The notes beneath the pieces are model-generated. The model was given only the letters and a program-made list of their open reading frames with translations. It was not told the origin of the DNA and ran no database searches. From Phanerodontia chrysosporium (taxonomy: Eukaryota; Basidiomycota; Agaricomycetes; Polyporales; Phanerochaetaceae), in contig MJGA01000016.1 in NCBI GenBank assembly GCA_001910725.1, positions 558,001-622,000 on the forward strand: a DNA stretch of 64,000 nucleotides, read 5' to 3'. Within the stretch, counting starts at the first letter, position 1. Every line of letters starts with the position of its first letter. Below, in pieces: positions 26,249-38,451 of this stretch. The translations under genes and the position numbers were made by a program.

Positions 26249-27166
26249 CTGTAGATTACTAGATTGTAGCGCTATGAAGTCTCGCTCAACTGCGTTGGCG
26301 TTACAGTGTAATTGTAAAATGATGTTCATCAGAGTAAGAGTTTATATGAACACCCTGTCTCATGGTCTGACCTAGCAAACAACTATTTTGTACACAAGAG
26401 CCGGCATCATTGTCGGAGGTTGGCAGAGAGCGGGAGGGCGGCCCGCCGTCAGAATAACGCCACGAAGTGATGGGTTTCCTGTTTTGGGCTGTGAAACTCT
26501 CACCTTACCTCCATCTTTCCGCATTGCACGCTCAGCTTCTCCAACACCTCTGCACATGGTCACCATCTGTTCATGTGCTCTCCGCACTAGCGCACCAACT
26601 GCTTTGTATACAGACTATTTCTGGCATTTGATCTATACCAGTGTCAGGCGGAACCTCTGGATCTGGACAACCCGATTCCATGTGCTCCACTACTAGCAGG
26701 CACATGCATCTTCCGACTTCCAGGTTGCTCAGCTACAGCGCACAGGTTGCAACAACGCTCCGTCTATGTACACTCTGTGATGCTCTGTTGGCCTCGACGA
26801 CCCGGTGACGCATCTTGCCTGCGGCGACGAACAGCCCCCGACCGTGGCATCTGCTCGACCTTATTCGCTTTACACAGGCTACCCGGCGGTGTCGCCTACG
26901 GACGGTGTTCGATCTGTGATTTCCTATTCTAGGGCGTGTCTGTCGGCGCTGCATGACACGTTCTGATAGAGTTAGGTTGCCCACGCGCCTGCAAGAGTCC
27001 GATTCCACTCCAAATTCACGCGAGCCGCAGTTTTCACGGATGCACTCCCCCGCCGGTCTATCCTGCTCTAGCACCCTGCGGAACACCCGCCGGAGAAAGT
27101 GCTCTTAAGAGTCTACCCTCACGACCTTTCACGCCCTATACCCTTCCCTGCCTATACCCCTCCAGC
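26249..27166. other. intergenic, nothing recognised
   Basis: About 0.9 kb with only short unrelated frames on both strands. It probably holds the RidA 3' UTR and the GH16 promoter; the last 60 bp are pyrimidine-rich. Confidence 0.4.
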
Positions 27167-28648
27167 ATGCGCCCCTTCAGGTCTTCCTCGTGCTTCTGAG
27201 CTATTCTTGCTCTTCCCTCGCATTTGACGTCCTGCGAGACTACTCCGGCCAGAACTTCTTCAATGGTTGGGACTTCTATGGCTACTGGGACAATCTCACG
27301 CTAGGTTCGTGGCACGTTCTCAATCGCTTCTCGGAGACTCTAAGCCTCTGTAGGCGATATCTGGTGGTTGAATGAGTCGGATGCCATGGCGCAGCATCTG
27401 GCTTATATCAACGACGCCGGGAATGCCATCATCAAGGTTGATAACACCACAACCGTGGCGCCGAACGATAAACGCAACACAGTGAGTATTCCGCGCTCTA
27501 CGGACTCTCAGCTCAGCAGTGCCAACCTAACTCGCCACAGGTCCGCATTACGACTCAAGACTTTTACGACTATGGCAGTCTCTGGATAATAGACCTGCTG
27601 CACATCCCGTATGGCTGCTCCGTCTGGCCCGCGTTCTGGTCCAAGGGCTCTCTCTGGCCAAACGACGGCGAGATAGACATCATCGAAAGCATCAACCTGA
27701 ACCCGAACAACCAGATGGCGCTGCATACCACCGCCGGCTGCTTCCATGACGCTTCTGCGGTGCAGACTGGGCGCAACGCCGGTCTCGACTGTGGGACGGG
27801 TTCCGGATGCGTCGTCGTCGAAAACCAGCCGAACAGCTACGAAAGTGGATTTGCGGCTGCTGGCGGCGGTGTATGGGCAACGCAGTTCGATGTTACAGGC
27901 ATTTAGTGAGTGTGCAGCCTCACGTGGCGCCAGTACGCGGCTCACCTTTGCGCACAGCATCTGGTTCTGGAGCGTGAGTTACAGGTTCTGCTCGCTCATG
28001 CAAGCAGCTAACCCTGTCCTAGAGAGCAAACATCCCGCCTTCCATTGCACAATCGACGCCGACATCGTCGATCGACATCTCTGACTTTGGCACGCCGTCA
28101 GCGTCGTACCCAGCCAATCCGCAGTGTAACCTCACACAGTTTTTCACGCCACAGCAGCTCGTCATCGACATCACGCTCTGCGGGGACTGGTGCGTCCCGC
28201 TTGACTTGCTCTTATCGCGATAGGCTGATGGACATTGCACTTCAGGGCTGGTGTACCTGCGATCTACGGTCCCCAATGCGGCGCGATGGGCCCGACGGGT
28301 AACTGCTACCAGGATAACGTAGTCGGCCCGGGAAGTCCAAAGTACGACGAGGCGTACTTCGAGATTAGATACGTCCGCACCTACACCACCTTGGCTGCAG
28401 CTGCCGGTAGCTCTGCACTACCGACAACGACAGCTTCCGTGCCACTTGTCATCTCGTCACCGACTACGACACCCACAGCTGCTCCCACTACGAGCGTAGA
28501 CAGTGGCTCTGGCTCTGGTCCTGGTGCTAGCCCGGGCCCCGGCGACTCAACGACGCTGAACAATACTTCTGCAGCCAGTCAAGACGCTACGTTCTGCTGG
28601 GTCGCTTTGGTCATGATTTCATGCCTCTCTGCGGGGCTCATGCTCTGA
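27167..28648 (+). CDS. glycoside hydrolase family 16 (laminarinase-like), GPI-anchor-like tail
   Basis: Secreted or cell-surface enzyme acting on beta-1,3(4)-glucans. The active-site motif is clear: NDGEIDIIESINL, holding the GEIDIIE nucleophile and acid/base pair. Flanking family blocks include SGQNFFNGWDFYGYWDN, GCSVWPAFWSKGSLWP, MALHTTAGC, and QQLVIDITLCGDW. The C-terminus turns Ser/Thr-rich after YFEIRYVRTYTTLA and ends in a hydrophobic tail (FCWVALVMISCLSAGLML), typical of GPI-anchored fungal GH16 proteins. The ATG at 27167 gives a good signal peptide only if one C is added near 27177 (MRPFQVFLVLLSYSCSS), another single-base contraction. Five or more exons; intron ends such as 27306/27353 keep the frame. 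Roughly 390 residues. Confidence 0.88.
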
Positions 28649-29077
28649 TACTCCAGCGTTCCCCACCACGTAGTTGCGTCTTTCATGGACATGTGACAAT
28701 CCTCGTTTCTTTTGCTGCTTGTACCACTTATTGCTTCATTATACGGACCTTCGGACCTTCTTAGACGTATGTATACCACGCATGTACTGTTCGGACAGCA
28801 ATAGTACCGACCTGCTTGACCTCGCGCATAATGCCATTCGTCCGTGGCGCCTACATGTGAGGATGGGAGCTCCGGAGCCTCGGGGTCACGCCCGCGTTTT
28901 TGCTATTTGGCACTCCCTGTTCCGCTCGGTCACGTCGCCTGCATCTCCCACCTGCACCGCGTCGACGACTAACATGTGCTAGCGAGCGCTGCCGGCTCTT
29001 GCTTTTCTCCTCCACTCCCTCTGTCTCTGCTTCGCCCTTTCTGCTCTGCTCCACCACACCCGCTGCAAGAAAAATTA
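28649..29077. other. intergenic, nothing recognised
   Basis: 3' UTR of the GH16 gene and promoter/leader of the mitochondrial carrier gene (pyrimidine-rich from 28990). Confidence 0.4.
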
Positions 29078-30250
29078 ATGGAGGCCTCGCCCGATGAGCT
29101 CGCGCCGCAAGGCTCCTCCGTCGCTGTGCGCGCCATGAAGGACATCGTCTTTGGCAGTGTGAGGCGAAGTGTCGGGCATGACATAGGGTGTCGCAGCTGA
29201 AATCGCTCGCTTTGCGCAGGTCGCCGGCATGACCGCCAAGGTCTTCGAGCATCCGTTCGACCTCACGAAGGTGCGCCTGCAGTCGCAGGTCCTCGACACG
29301 GAGGCGCGCTTCAGCGGGCCTATCGACTGTCTCGTGCAGACATGGCGCAAGGAGGGTATCCGCGGGCTGTACCGGGTGCGTGCGCACGCCCCACCACACC
29401 GTCTAGAGTCGCTCACGCGCCGCAGGGCCTCCCCGCGCCCATCGTCGGCGCGATGGCAGAGAACGCCTCGCTCTTCCTCGCATACAACGAGTTCCAGAAC
29501 CTGCTGCGCTGGGCGACGCACAAGCCGCTGCACGAGGAGCTCGCCTTGCGGGAGCTCGCTGTCGCCGCCGCGGGCGCGGGCGCGGTCACCAGTTTCTTCC
29601 TGTACGTCCTCCCCTCCTGCGCTGCTGCCGCGCCTGGTCCTCACGCCGGACGCCCCAGGACACCGATCGAGCTCGTCAAGTGCAAGATGCAGGTGCAGAT
29701 GCTCCTCCCGCCGCCGGGGGCCGCGCCCGGCGGGAACGGCGCGCTGTCGCCCGCGGACGCTGCGCTGCGCCGCCTGCCGGGCCCGCTTGCGGTGCTCCGC
29801 AACGTCGTGCGCGAGGGCGGCCTGCGTGGGCTATGGCTCGGGCAGACGGGCACGCTCATCCGCGAGACGGGCGGCGGTGTCGCGTGGTTCTGCTCGAAGG
29901 AGGCCGTCGCGCGGATGCTCCTCGCGCGGCGCCCGACGAACCCCGACGGCAGCAAGCGCAGCCTCGCCGCCTGGGAGAGCGCCGTCAGCGGCGCGTGCGC
30001 CGGCGTCGCGTACAACTTTGCGCTCTTCCCCGCCGACACCGTCAAGAGCGCGGTCCAGACCGAGGCAGAGCTGCGCCCGCGCGCCCCTGGCGAGCCCTAC
30101 CCGAGCTTCCTCGCCACGTTCCGCGCGATGTACAAAGCACAGGGGCTACGGGGGCTTTACGCAGGGTGCGGTATCACTGTTGCGAGGGCTGTGCCCAGCA
30201 GCGCGCTCATCTTCCTCATCTACGACGGGTTGAATAGACGGTTTGGATAA
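29078..30250 (+). CDS. ORT1: mitochondrial carrier (SLC25), ornithine-carrier-like
   Basis: Inner-membrane metabolite exchanger; the closest type by recall is the ornithine/arginine carrier (Ort1/Arg11), which links mitochondrial arginine synthesis to the cytosol. All three tripartite repeats show their PX(D/E)XX(K/R) signature: PFDLTKVRLQ, PIELVKCKMQ and PADTVKSAVQ. Other family pieces are GPIDCLVQTWRKEGIRGLYR, PAPIVGAMAENASLFLAYNE, GLRGLWLGQTGTLIRE and GLRGLYAGCGITVARAVPSS. ATG 29078 gives MEASPDELAPQG before the first helix. Introns lie near 29159-29219 and 29374-29425, with another near 29602-29664. Stop TAA 30248-30250. The exact substrate cannot be settled by eye. Convergent with RRF1, 117 bp between stops. 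Confidence 0.85.
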
Positions 30251-30367
30251 AGCTCCAAAAGTATAGACCAGCATCTCAGGACCCTCATCTGTATCTATAC
30301 CCTCTAGTAATCCATGTAGATCAAGCGGAGTAAGAGATGTCCGTAACGTTGACGTAGATGATGATAT

Positions 30368-31276
30368 TTATTTCGCGCCAGTGCTCTTTTTCATCTCACC
30401 AAGGATGGTATCTATTTCTTTGACGTACTTGTCGCAAAGTTGCTGGAGCTAGCTGCAAGTTAGCACCAAGATGACGTTCCTATTCAAACGACATACCTCG
30501 TCTAACTCCTGTGAATGTTTTTTGAAGCCCCCTTTCTTTATGGCACCCTGGTGGTGCTTACGAATGTGCACACGGGCATCCTCCGCGTGGCGCTGAGCGG
30601 TCGTGAACAGAGCATGACGGGCCTCGACCGTAGGCCTTGCAGACAAATGAGCATGCGGAAGACAGTGTGAAACGGCCTGGACATACTTTGGTATCGGGAT
30701 CTTGATCGTCCGAGAGTCCATCCTCTGCGGAATGATTCCAGACAGCTTCGCCTCATATATGGCGGTCTCGACGGCCTTGAGGGTCTAGAGAACTTGTGAG
30801 CAGCAACACCGGATAGGAGCACGGATACAGCGCACCTGCTCCTCAAACACCGTGACCATCAGCGTGGTCCCCTCCCGCACACCGACGGTGGCGACCTCCT
30901 CGAGGCGGACCTTGTTCCCACCAGTGAGCACACGCACAGGGCTGAGCATCGCAGGCGTGACGCGGCCGGTCGCACGCGTCTCCATGTCCGCGACCTCCTT
31001 GCGGAAGCGGTCGACGACGCCCTTCATGGCGTCCTCAGCCTTGAAGTAGACGTCGCCGGCGAGGATCTGCTGCGACCCCGGCACGAGGCTGTTCGTTGAG
31101 ACCTTGTGCTTCGCAGGGGCGTCGTCCTCGTCGCGGCCCTTCTTCTTCTTGGAGGCATACGTGCGCACGCCTGGGGCATCAGTGAGACGTTGCAGGCATG
31201 GTCGGCAGAGTGTCTGTGGGCGCAGGCGTAGGCCGCGGGTACCGAACACTGCGGTTCGAACGAGACTCAGAGCCAT
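30368..31276 (-). CDS. RRF1: mitochondrial ribosome recycling factor
   Basis: Splits post-termination mitochondrial ribosomes together with EF-G2. ATG 31276 (MALSLVRTAVFGTRGLRLRP) starts an Arg-rich mitochondrial presequence, followed by a Lys-rich spacer (TYASKKKKGRDEDD). The RRF fold follows: AEDAMKGVVDRFRKEVADME, RVTPAMLSPVRVLTGGNKVR, TLKAVETAIYEAKLSGIIPQ, RTIKIPIPK and KHHQGAIKKGG. The C-terminal exon is LQQLCDKYVKEIDTILGEMK, ending at TAA 30368-30370. At least three introns (near 30790-30835, 30645-30690 and 30455-30500). About 250 residues including the presequence, normal for fungi. Convergent with the carrier gene. Confidence 0.9.
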
Positions 31277-31656
31277 GGATGGGCGCCTGTGAAATTGTGA
31301 CCGAAATTCGCGGTCTAATGAGAGCGCACGTGACGTGCGCGTCCGACTCCCACAGCCCGCCAAGACTCGAATCAAACGCTAGACGAAGTTCGTTTTCTGT
31401 GCTCTCGAGATACAGTTCATATGTACAACTACAAGTTGATGCGTCATCTACAAAATGTGAGCGATCCAAAAATGAGTGTGAGGTAAAAATGGTTCCGTTA
31501 TGCAGCCGGTATGTTAGCAGCCAGTTGTATGGTGAAAGGAGCGACGCGAAGATGTGAAGGATTGTAAAGGCTTGAAAAGCTATGTGGCGGAAGCAATTCT
31601 TGCGTCACGGCCGACGCGATATTTTGGGGAGAGTGAGGCAGTGACGACGTGGTTGC
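31277..31656. other. intergenic, nothing recognised
   Basis: Promoter region of RRF1 and 3' flank of the PPxY gene. No supported frame. Confidence 0.4.
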
Positions 31657-32294
31657 TCACGAACAACGCATGGCGACCCCTGCAAACATAGCAAAGAGAA
31701 CGACCAATACGAGCGTGGAGAGCGAGATGAGGCAGCGCTGCGCCCATTTCACCTCTGTTCTGCGTAGGAGATCTACTAGATTTTCTCTCTCCGGTTCGGT
31801 CTTGATGGACTCCCAGCCTTCGGGGGAGTGAGTGGGCATAGCAAAATGCACGATCCTGCGAGCCAAAAGAGCGGGAATACTATGACAGCATACAAAGTCA
31901 GTCAGGTAGTGTATAATTGACAGGCGCACAACTCACGGAACCCAAGCTTGAATAGGTACATCGCCAAGGTGGGTGGTTCTGCGACGTCGGTGTACGCAGG
32001 CGGCTCTACATCCTCCGCATATGGAGGTGGAAGATCGTCTCGATGAGGCACGTAGAGCATGCCGTCGTAGTAAGCAGCTCTGGATGCACATGTGGTCCCA
32101 CGAAGCGTGTTGATATCCGTGTGAGCGCACGGCGTAGCTTGAAGCGCGGCGGGAGGTGGCGCGCCAGCCGAGATTTCAGGCTCATATGTGCCGAAGACGA
32201 CTTGGGCTTCAATGTCGAGATCATCGGTAACAGCACAAGGTGTCCAAGTGCCGAAGACAGTGCGGGTGGCAGCAGGAACGGTAGTCGCAGGCAT
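31657..32294 (-). CDS. small membrane protein with tandem PPxY motifs
   Basis: Not a named gene to me; the layout recalls small Agaricomycete proteins of unknown role. ATG 32294 starts a soluble N-terminal part (MPATTVPAATRTVFGTWTPC) that leads to DLPPPYAEDVEPPAYTDV, which holds two PPxY motifs (PPPY and PPAY). A first hydrophobic segment (MYLFKLGFLFPLFWLAGSC) spans an intron near 31880-31935, then PEGWESIKTEPERENLVDLL and a C-terminal transmembrane helix (LISLSTLVLVVLFAMFAGV) ending MRCS at 31657. PPxY motifs bind WW domains of Rsp5/Nedd4 ligases, so a ligase-adaptor role is possible (inference). One C must be added to the run at 31822-31826 to keep the frame. About 195 residues. Confidence 0.7.
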
Positions 32295-33319
32295 GTCGGA
32301 GTGGAAGGTCGAATGAGCGTAGGTTTACCAACGGGAAACGACGCCGAGGGAGGCTCCGCAGAGAGGCAAGAGCGAGGGTGGGAAGCATCATGCCCAGCAG
32401 CGCAACCCGTTATATAGTGCGCGAGAAGGAAAGCAATCGACGTTGATTGCACCGTCGATTGCTTTCGCGACTAGGTGGACCCACAACCGAACCGTGTGAA
32501 CCCGCTCTGAAGGCAGTCGACCAAATTGGACGATGGAGGCGGACCCACAGACGCTTTCGGTATGTACCCCTGCTTTGTGGGCGCGTCCACACATGAGATT
32601 TGAAGCTTGAGAGCTGAATACACAGAGCGAGCCATAGAGACAGTAGACATGTTATACACTGCGCTTTCGACAGCGTTGTCATTCCTGTAAGTCAAGCTCG
32701 AATAGCAAGCACGGGCTAGCGTTTGATTCTTGTGAAAGAGAGAGACGAGGGTTCGCCGTCGCTTCAAAACAGTAGGGCGAGTTTTAGGTGAAACCGTCCG
32801 TTGATTTTATGCGTACGGTGAAGCCCTGCTCGTGAAGCGACCTCGACCAGTTGTAAAGCATGCTTCGAGTCGGTGCCTCTTGCAACAGTACGTAGATGCA
32901 TAATGTTCGATGCGTGCGTGTTGAGGTACATTGACAGTTGCATTTAGTAGATGTGAGGCTCCTTGGTTGGCGTTGAAGATAGCTTGGGAGTCGCCAATAC
33001 CGAGTTCTCGTCTGGGAGATGCGACAAACGACGCGGTTGACGTCCTAGAAGTGCACGGCGCTTGGGCGATCGGCGATTGCATCTCCGCCTACGGGCGCTA
33101 AACCCAATTCCCACACAATCCTGGTAGGCTCAAGCAGCAGGCCTCGCCGTCGTCGACATCGTCAACTTCAAGGGTAAGATTCTTCAAAGTGAGTACCGTT
33201 ATGCTGCTAGTGCGCACAGGGTCCCGTTCAGGCCGTCAAAAGAGCGGAATTACGGGCGGAATGGGCTGGATGGGACCCGGTCGCTTTGGATGCACGGTTG
33301 ACTGACCTGCAACGCCCAG
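32295..33319. other. intergenic, nothing certain
   Basis: Divergent promoter region between the PPxY gene and eL20. A possible non-coding first exon of the ribosomal protein gene lies near 33135-33175. The pieces 32434-32444 (atcgacgttga) and 32452-32464 (ccgtcgattgctt) form a weak repeated word. No supported gene. Confidence 0.4.
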
Positions 33320-34049
33320 ATGCCTCTCCAGGAATTCCAAGTCGTCGGCCGCCACCTCCCCACTGAGGCTGATCCCAGCCCCAAGATCTACCGCATGCGC
33401 ATCTTCGCGCCCAACGAAGTTGTGGCCAAGTCGCGGTTCTGGTACTTCCTGCGGTGCGTACCACCCAACATCTCGTGCGAGCCGCATACTGAATGGACTC
33501 CAGTCAACTCAAGAAGGTCAAGAAGGCCTCTGGCGAGATCATCGGTGTCAACGTTGTGTGTATCATATCCCTGTTGTTGTCCCTTGCAGCCGTTCAAGTG
33601 GCAGGCGGAATGGGAGGCTGACTACAGCGTTCTGCGTCTCTTTTGCGCGGCGTTAAAACGTTCTAGATTCACGAGAAGAAGCCCTTGAAGGTCAAGAACT
33701 TCGGCATCTGGCTCCGCTATGACTCTCGCTCCGGCACCCACAACATGTACAAGGAGTTCCGTGAGCTCACTCGTGCGGATGCCGTCAAGGCCCTCTACCA
33801 GGACATGGCTGCTCGCCACCGTGCCCGCTTCCGGTCTATCCACGTGCGTCCAGACAAAAGGGACTGGAGGCGACCTTTTCTCACACCTTCGCCCTACAGA
33901 TCCTCCGTGTGGTTGAGGTTGAGAAGACCGAGGATGTCCGCCGCCCCTACATCAGGCAGCTCCTCGTCCCGAACCTCAAGTTCCCCCTCCCCCACCGCGT
34001 CGCCAAGGCTCGCTCGACCTTCGTCGCCAACCGCCCAACGACCTTCTAA
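33320..34049 (+). CDS. RPL20: 60S ribosomal protein eL20 (L18a)
   Basis: Structural protein of the cytosolic large ribosomal subunit. Exon 1 starts directly at an acceptor-like CCAG with ATG 33320 ([20 protein letters not shown]) and continues [20 protein letters not shown]. Three introns follow, near 33453-33505, 33556-33665 and 33843-33900. They restore [57 protein letters not shown] and [20 protein letters not shown], ending [11 protein letters not shown] at TAA 34047-34049. About 175 residues, the family's normal length, with no frame break. An upstream non-coding exon is possible. Confidence 0.96.
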
Positions 34050-35631
34050 GTGCGCCATCTACCTTGGTGCCCTTTGGTTGTTCCTCGGGATTGTGCGGGA
34101 AAATCACGCCCGGCGTGTACTACCTCGGTGCGGGCCTGCCCCTCATTGTACGGCTCTGTTTTGTAGTCTTACTTACATGCATAACGATGCTATGACACAT
34201 GCTTTCGTTTCTCGTTAACCGGCAGACTCAGTGCCTATATACTTCTGGACTTCACTTATCCCGGGGTGCTCTGTAACGTTCGCTCATCCTCATAACCTCA
34301 ATTAAGCTAAGACGGGTTACGGGAGATGTAGCTTCTCCGGGTGCGCTCATACGCAGTTATGTTGCTCTCATGCGCTCCCCGCACGAGATCGTCAACATTG
34401 CGAATGTGACCGATGGATTCATTCTTTAAGAGCCGCGTCCATCCCTTTTCTCGGTTATGCCCTGCCAAACAACTTGTGTACGCGCACCGACCGGCTCTTT
34501 TACCTGCATCGCAGGACTCCCGCGTAGTCGTCGGTGGGACCGGTCTTACGCAATGTGCACCCGCGTTCACGCTCCTGCAGACGCTTGAAGAAAAACTGAA
34601 ATTGACGTTATGGTTTGGTCGACGTTGGCGGGGCGCTAACAAACTGTTCGCTGATTGTTGTGCTAGGATATTGTCATGTCGAGTTGGGCCATAAGGGCTT
34701 GTGAAGACTTGCAGGACAATGGAGAGCTCTTACTTGACGAGAGCCGGGGCAAGATACGCGGAGTCCCACTGCCTGATCCCTTGCAACACAGGCAAGCCAC
34801 TGATAGCGTGGATCACCCACGAAGAGCACCCCGGACATCGTATCACGGTTCTATTCCCACACGCCAATGGCAACGACGCACGAGCATGTCGCTTCGAATG
34901 CGATTAACAGCCATATCTCGCAGTAAGACGCAAACTCCGGCGTCGTTGCTCGGGCCTATAATATGAGGTGGATGGCTGGGTGAAATGTGGCGCAGGCTGC
35001 TTCCGTGTAATTAGGCAAGGGTGAGTCCCCGAGCTCATGAACTGCTGGAAATCCTGACCTCTGGATCAATAGAATTGCTGTGCTATAGTAGGCTTGCGTA
35101 TCCTGCTGCCGCCGCGGGACTTATGCGTACCCTCCGAGGCGTTGTAGGGAGAATCGCCACATCAATTCCCTGAGCGATTCAATCGCATCAAGGGGTCAAC
35201 ACCAGGTGCGTGTCAGCAGTCTACCCTGCTTTGCACAGGCTGTGCAGGATGAACTATCGTGCTGTAACGGCATACCTGGACATGTGAGCCCGATAGACGG
35301 AAGTTGTGGCCGATAGCATTGTCCAGAGACCTCTCGGAACAGCCAACGTGGAAGGCTTGCAGAGTCATCTCCTGTGTAGCAGTGAGGTACCATCATGCTT
35401 CCTAAAATCCCTTGTTTAGAATATAGCAACGCCTTTGTGCAGTGTACCTAGATGGAGGCGAGCATTCGTTTGGGCAAGGTGAGTCCCTTCCACAAAAGGA
35501 AATCGCCTGCGGCTATCTCTGCTCCGTTTATGGAATGCGCTGTTGAACCGCAACCTCGACTATCGCAAACGCTCACGCGGCGAGCAACATAAAATGCCGT
35601 CTTCAGAGACGAGCGAATTCCCACCTCGAGC
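34050..35631. other. 1.6-kb gap, no gene seen
   Basis: Frames at 34413-34966 and 35196-35429 lack domains, start context and supporting exons. Holds the eL20 3' UTR and the FunK1 promoter. Confidence 0.4.
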
Positions 35632-38157
35632 ATGCGTGAGGCTTCTCCTAGCATGTCGACTTCTCCCATTGTTCCTGACACCCCCGTCATCGGCAACGAG
35701 CTGGGATGGTTGGCCAACCTGTATGCCTCACGTACTGGGGATGCTCGCGACGCCCTCGTGAAGGAGCTACAGCGCGTTCCATCTATCCATCTCGATACCT
35801 TCTGCGATGTTCTCCTACCGCCACTGCCGGATGGACTCGACACCGACGCTAGCCTGGATGCTGTGATGTCTAGCCTGCAGAGCGGTGGCCATCTCGAGCG
35901 CCGCGAACGCGAGTACGTATGGGCTGCGTTTCCGAAGAAGCCTAAGTACGACGACAACACTTTAGAGATGGCTACGTACAAGCAGCTCGAAGGCATCGTC
36001 AAGGCTGTCTCGGGCGCCGCTGCGTCACATCTCAAGGAAGCTGGCAAGGAGCGCCCCCAGCGGTTCTTCTACATCAACAATCCCGACAAAACACCCGCTT
36101 CGACGCACAGGAGCAGTGCTTCTCGCCCTGACGGCTACTTTCTCACCTACGATCCAGAAGAGGACCCGCGCTCGAACAAGCCTCGGTGGTGGGACATCGG
36201 TCTCGTGGGAGAGTTCAAGTGCAGCAGTTCAGTTACGGCCAGGGCAGATGTACGTCCTTTGTACCAATCCGGGATAGAATCTCTGTGTGCTCATGTGGTC
36301 GTACAGAACCTGCACAAGGTCATATGGGGCATGAATCAGATCATGCGTGACGACCCGCTGCGTCGTGCGGCGTGGGGTTTCACTATCGAGAAGACGACCG
36401 TTCGGTTGTGGTACTGCGATCGCTCCCAAGTGGTTTGCAGTACGCTTTTTGATTTTTTCAAGGCACGTGTGAATCTCTGCCATTGATACTGGGACTAATG
36501 CTTGCGTAGGATCCGAGATATCTCGTCAAATTCTTCCTGTCTATACTCTTCACCGATCCCTGCAGTGTCGGCTGGGACCCGACGATATCCCGGATCGAAT
36601 CTGAGGTCGCGCATGCCGACATCGCGAAAGAGGCGAGCGAGCCGCCGTGCCAGTACGACATCGAGGTTCACCAGATGGTCGATGGCAATGTGGTGACCGT
36701 CGTCTATTGCACCCTCAAACTGCTGTTCCACGTCGCCGCAGATGGGATCCTAGGGCGCGGAACGAGGGTGTGGTCTGCGTACCCTGCGGACGCCGATCCT
36801 ACTGAGGACAACATCGTAGCAATCAAGGACGGCTGGCTCGACGTGAACCGGACAAGAGAAGGCAATGCCAGGGGACGCATTCGCAAGGCTGTGGAAGATC
36901 GTAACGATGCCAACTTATCGAGGATCTTGGAGCAGCACTTTCTCCATACTGTCGCTCACGGTGACGTCCTCGTAGCGGGTGCACCGGATACTACCCCGGT
37001 CCTGGGAGGCATAGAGCCCATAGAAGTGCTGAACCTGATGCAAACCATCAGTCCGTCTCGCAGCGAAAGCAGCAGCCATCCAAGCTCCCACTACAGTGAA
37101 TCGTCCTACGTCGACCAAGCCGTTCCGAAGACTCTTCAGCGAGGCCAAAGGGTGCACTACCGTATCGTCTCCCAGGAGGTCGGGACTGCGCTTCACGATG
37201 AGACCTCCCTTTCGACAGCATTCAAGGCAATTCGAGATGTGAAGAATTGTGCGCAACTATTTTCGCCTTTCGTGCATCATGTTTGCTAATTGTACGTGTC
37301 TGCAGGTCTGATGATGTTGCATGAGTGCGGGTGGATGCATCGCGATATCAGCAGTGGGAATATCCTGGTCTACAAGGGCCGCGGCCTGTTGACCGACTTC
37401 GAGTATGCCAAGAGCTGGAGTGAATATAACCAGCCTGGTCACCCAATGCGCACGGTGAGTAGTATCCTGAGATCCCTCAGCTTCGTGCGGAACTGAGTGT
37501 TGATGTTGGTGTCTGAAGGGCACACAGTACTTTATGTCAGTGGAGGTTGACACGCAAACGTACGAATTCGAAGTGAAAGATGAATCCGACTCTGAAGATG
37601 AATCACCCGTCGAATATCCGCCGAGGACGACCATCTTCGACCTTGTCGCACACCTTAGAATTGACGACCAGCCGAGAACCAAAAAAGTCAAAACACCTTT
37701 TCGGTACCACCTGTTGAACGACTGGGAATCCTTGTGGTGGGTATCCGCTTACATGCTCATTGATAGAACGATCAGTGAGGCCAAGGGAGCCCACCTCGTG
37801 CTTTCTGAGCACAAGCTCCGTCTGCAGCGCACACTCGCCCGTTCGCTTTTCTACGTTTACAAGGAGCGTCGGAAAGCCTTGAATACCGGCAGTTCAGACA
37901 CATTTGAGGAAACTCTCTTGGACTGCATCCACGACGAGCTTGTCGACGTCGCGGGGCACTTGAATGCTATCAGAGAGGGACTCGTTCGCGCGTATACCAA
38001 GGTCGAGAAGACCCTCCCGCAGCCGCCGAACCCGACCAGGTCTCTGTTCCTCGCCAGCAAGTTGACTTCCTACTATTTTGACAAGATGTACGAGTGCTTG
38101 CAGCATGATAGCAAGAAGGATATCGTTATCACCCGGCTGCCGAAGGAGGGGGCGTAG
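35632..38157 (+). CDS. FunK1-type (fungal-specific) protein kinase
   Basis: FunK1 kinases are a divergent, expanded kinase family of Agaricomycetes; substrates are unknown. The N-terminal region (35632-36480) includes LGWLANLYASRTGDARDALV and WWDIGLVGEFKCSSSVTARA, and the family motif RRAAWGFTIEKTTVRLWYCD. The catalytic loop is intact, MHRDISSGNILVYKG at about 37337, followed by LLTDFEYAK as the DFG equivalent. The C-lobe contains HLLNDWESLWWVSAYMLID. It ends RLPKEGA at TAG 38157. About 760 residues. The intron at about 36463-36509 appears to use a GC donor (AAG|GCACGT). Others are near 36249-36305, 37242-37305 and 37456-37525. The start could be ATG 35632 or 35653. Confidence 0.88.
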
Positions 38158-38451
38158 TGTACCACAACGGCTGCCCAGACTTGTATTGCTGACCATGTCT
38201 CTGTACGATCTAGCCCGATTAATTTTTACCCAACTATGTAAAGCCAAAGATGCAGACTTCGAACGTTTGTGAGCGCAGACCCGGTCGACTGCCCCCACAA
38301 CTGCCAATGAGCGGGCTATCAAGAGACACAGCACGCGCAGTAAGAGCAGTGAATAATCCTCTCATAGAAAAACAGTAACAACAACAGGCACGGACAGCTT
38401 TTGCGGTATCACTACAGTACATCCTGTCCACCACGACGAAGCGGGCAACGT

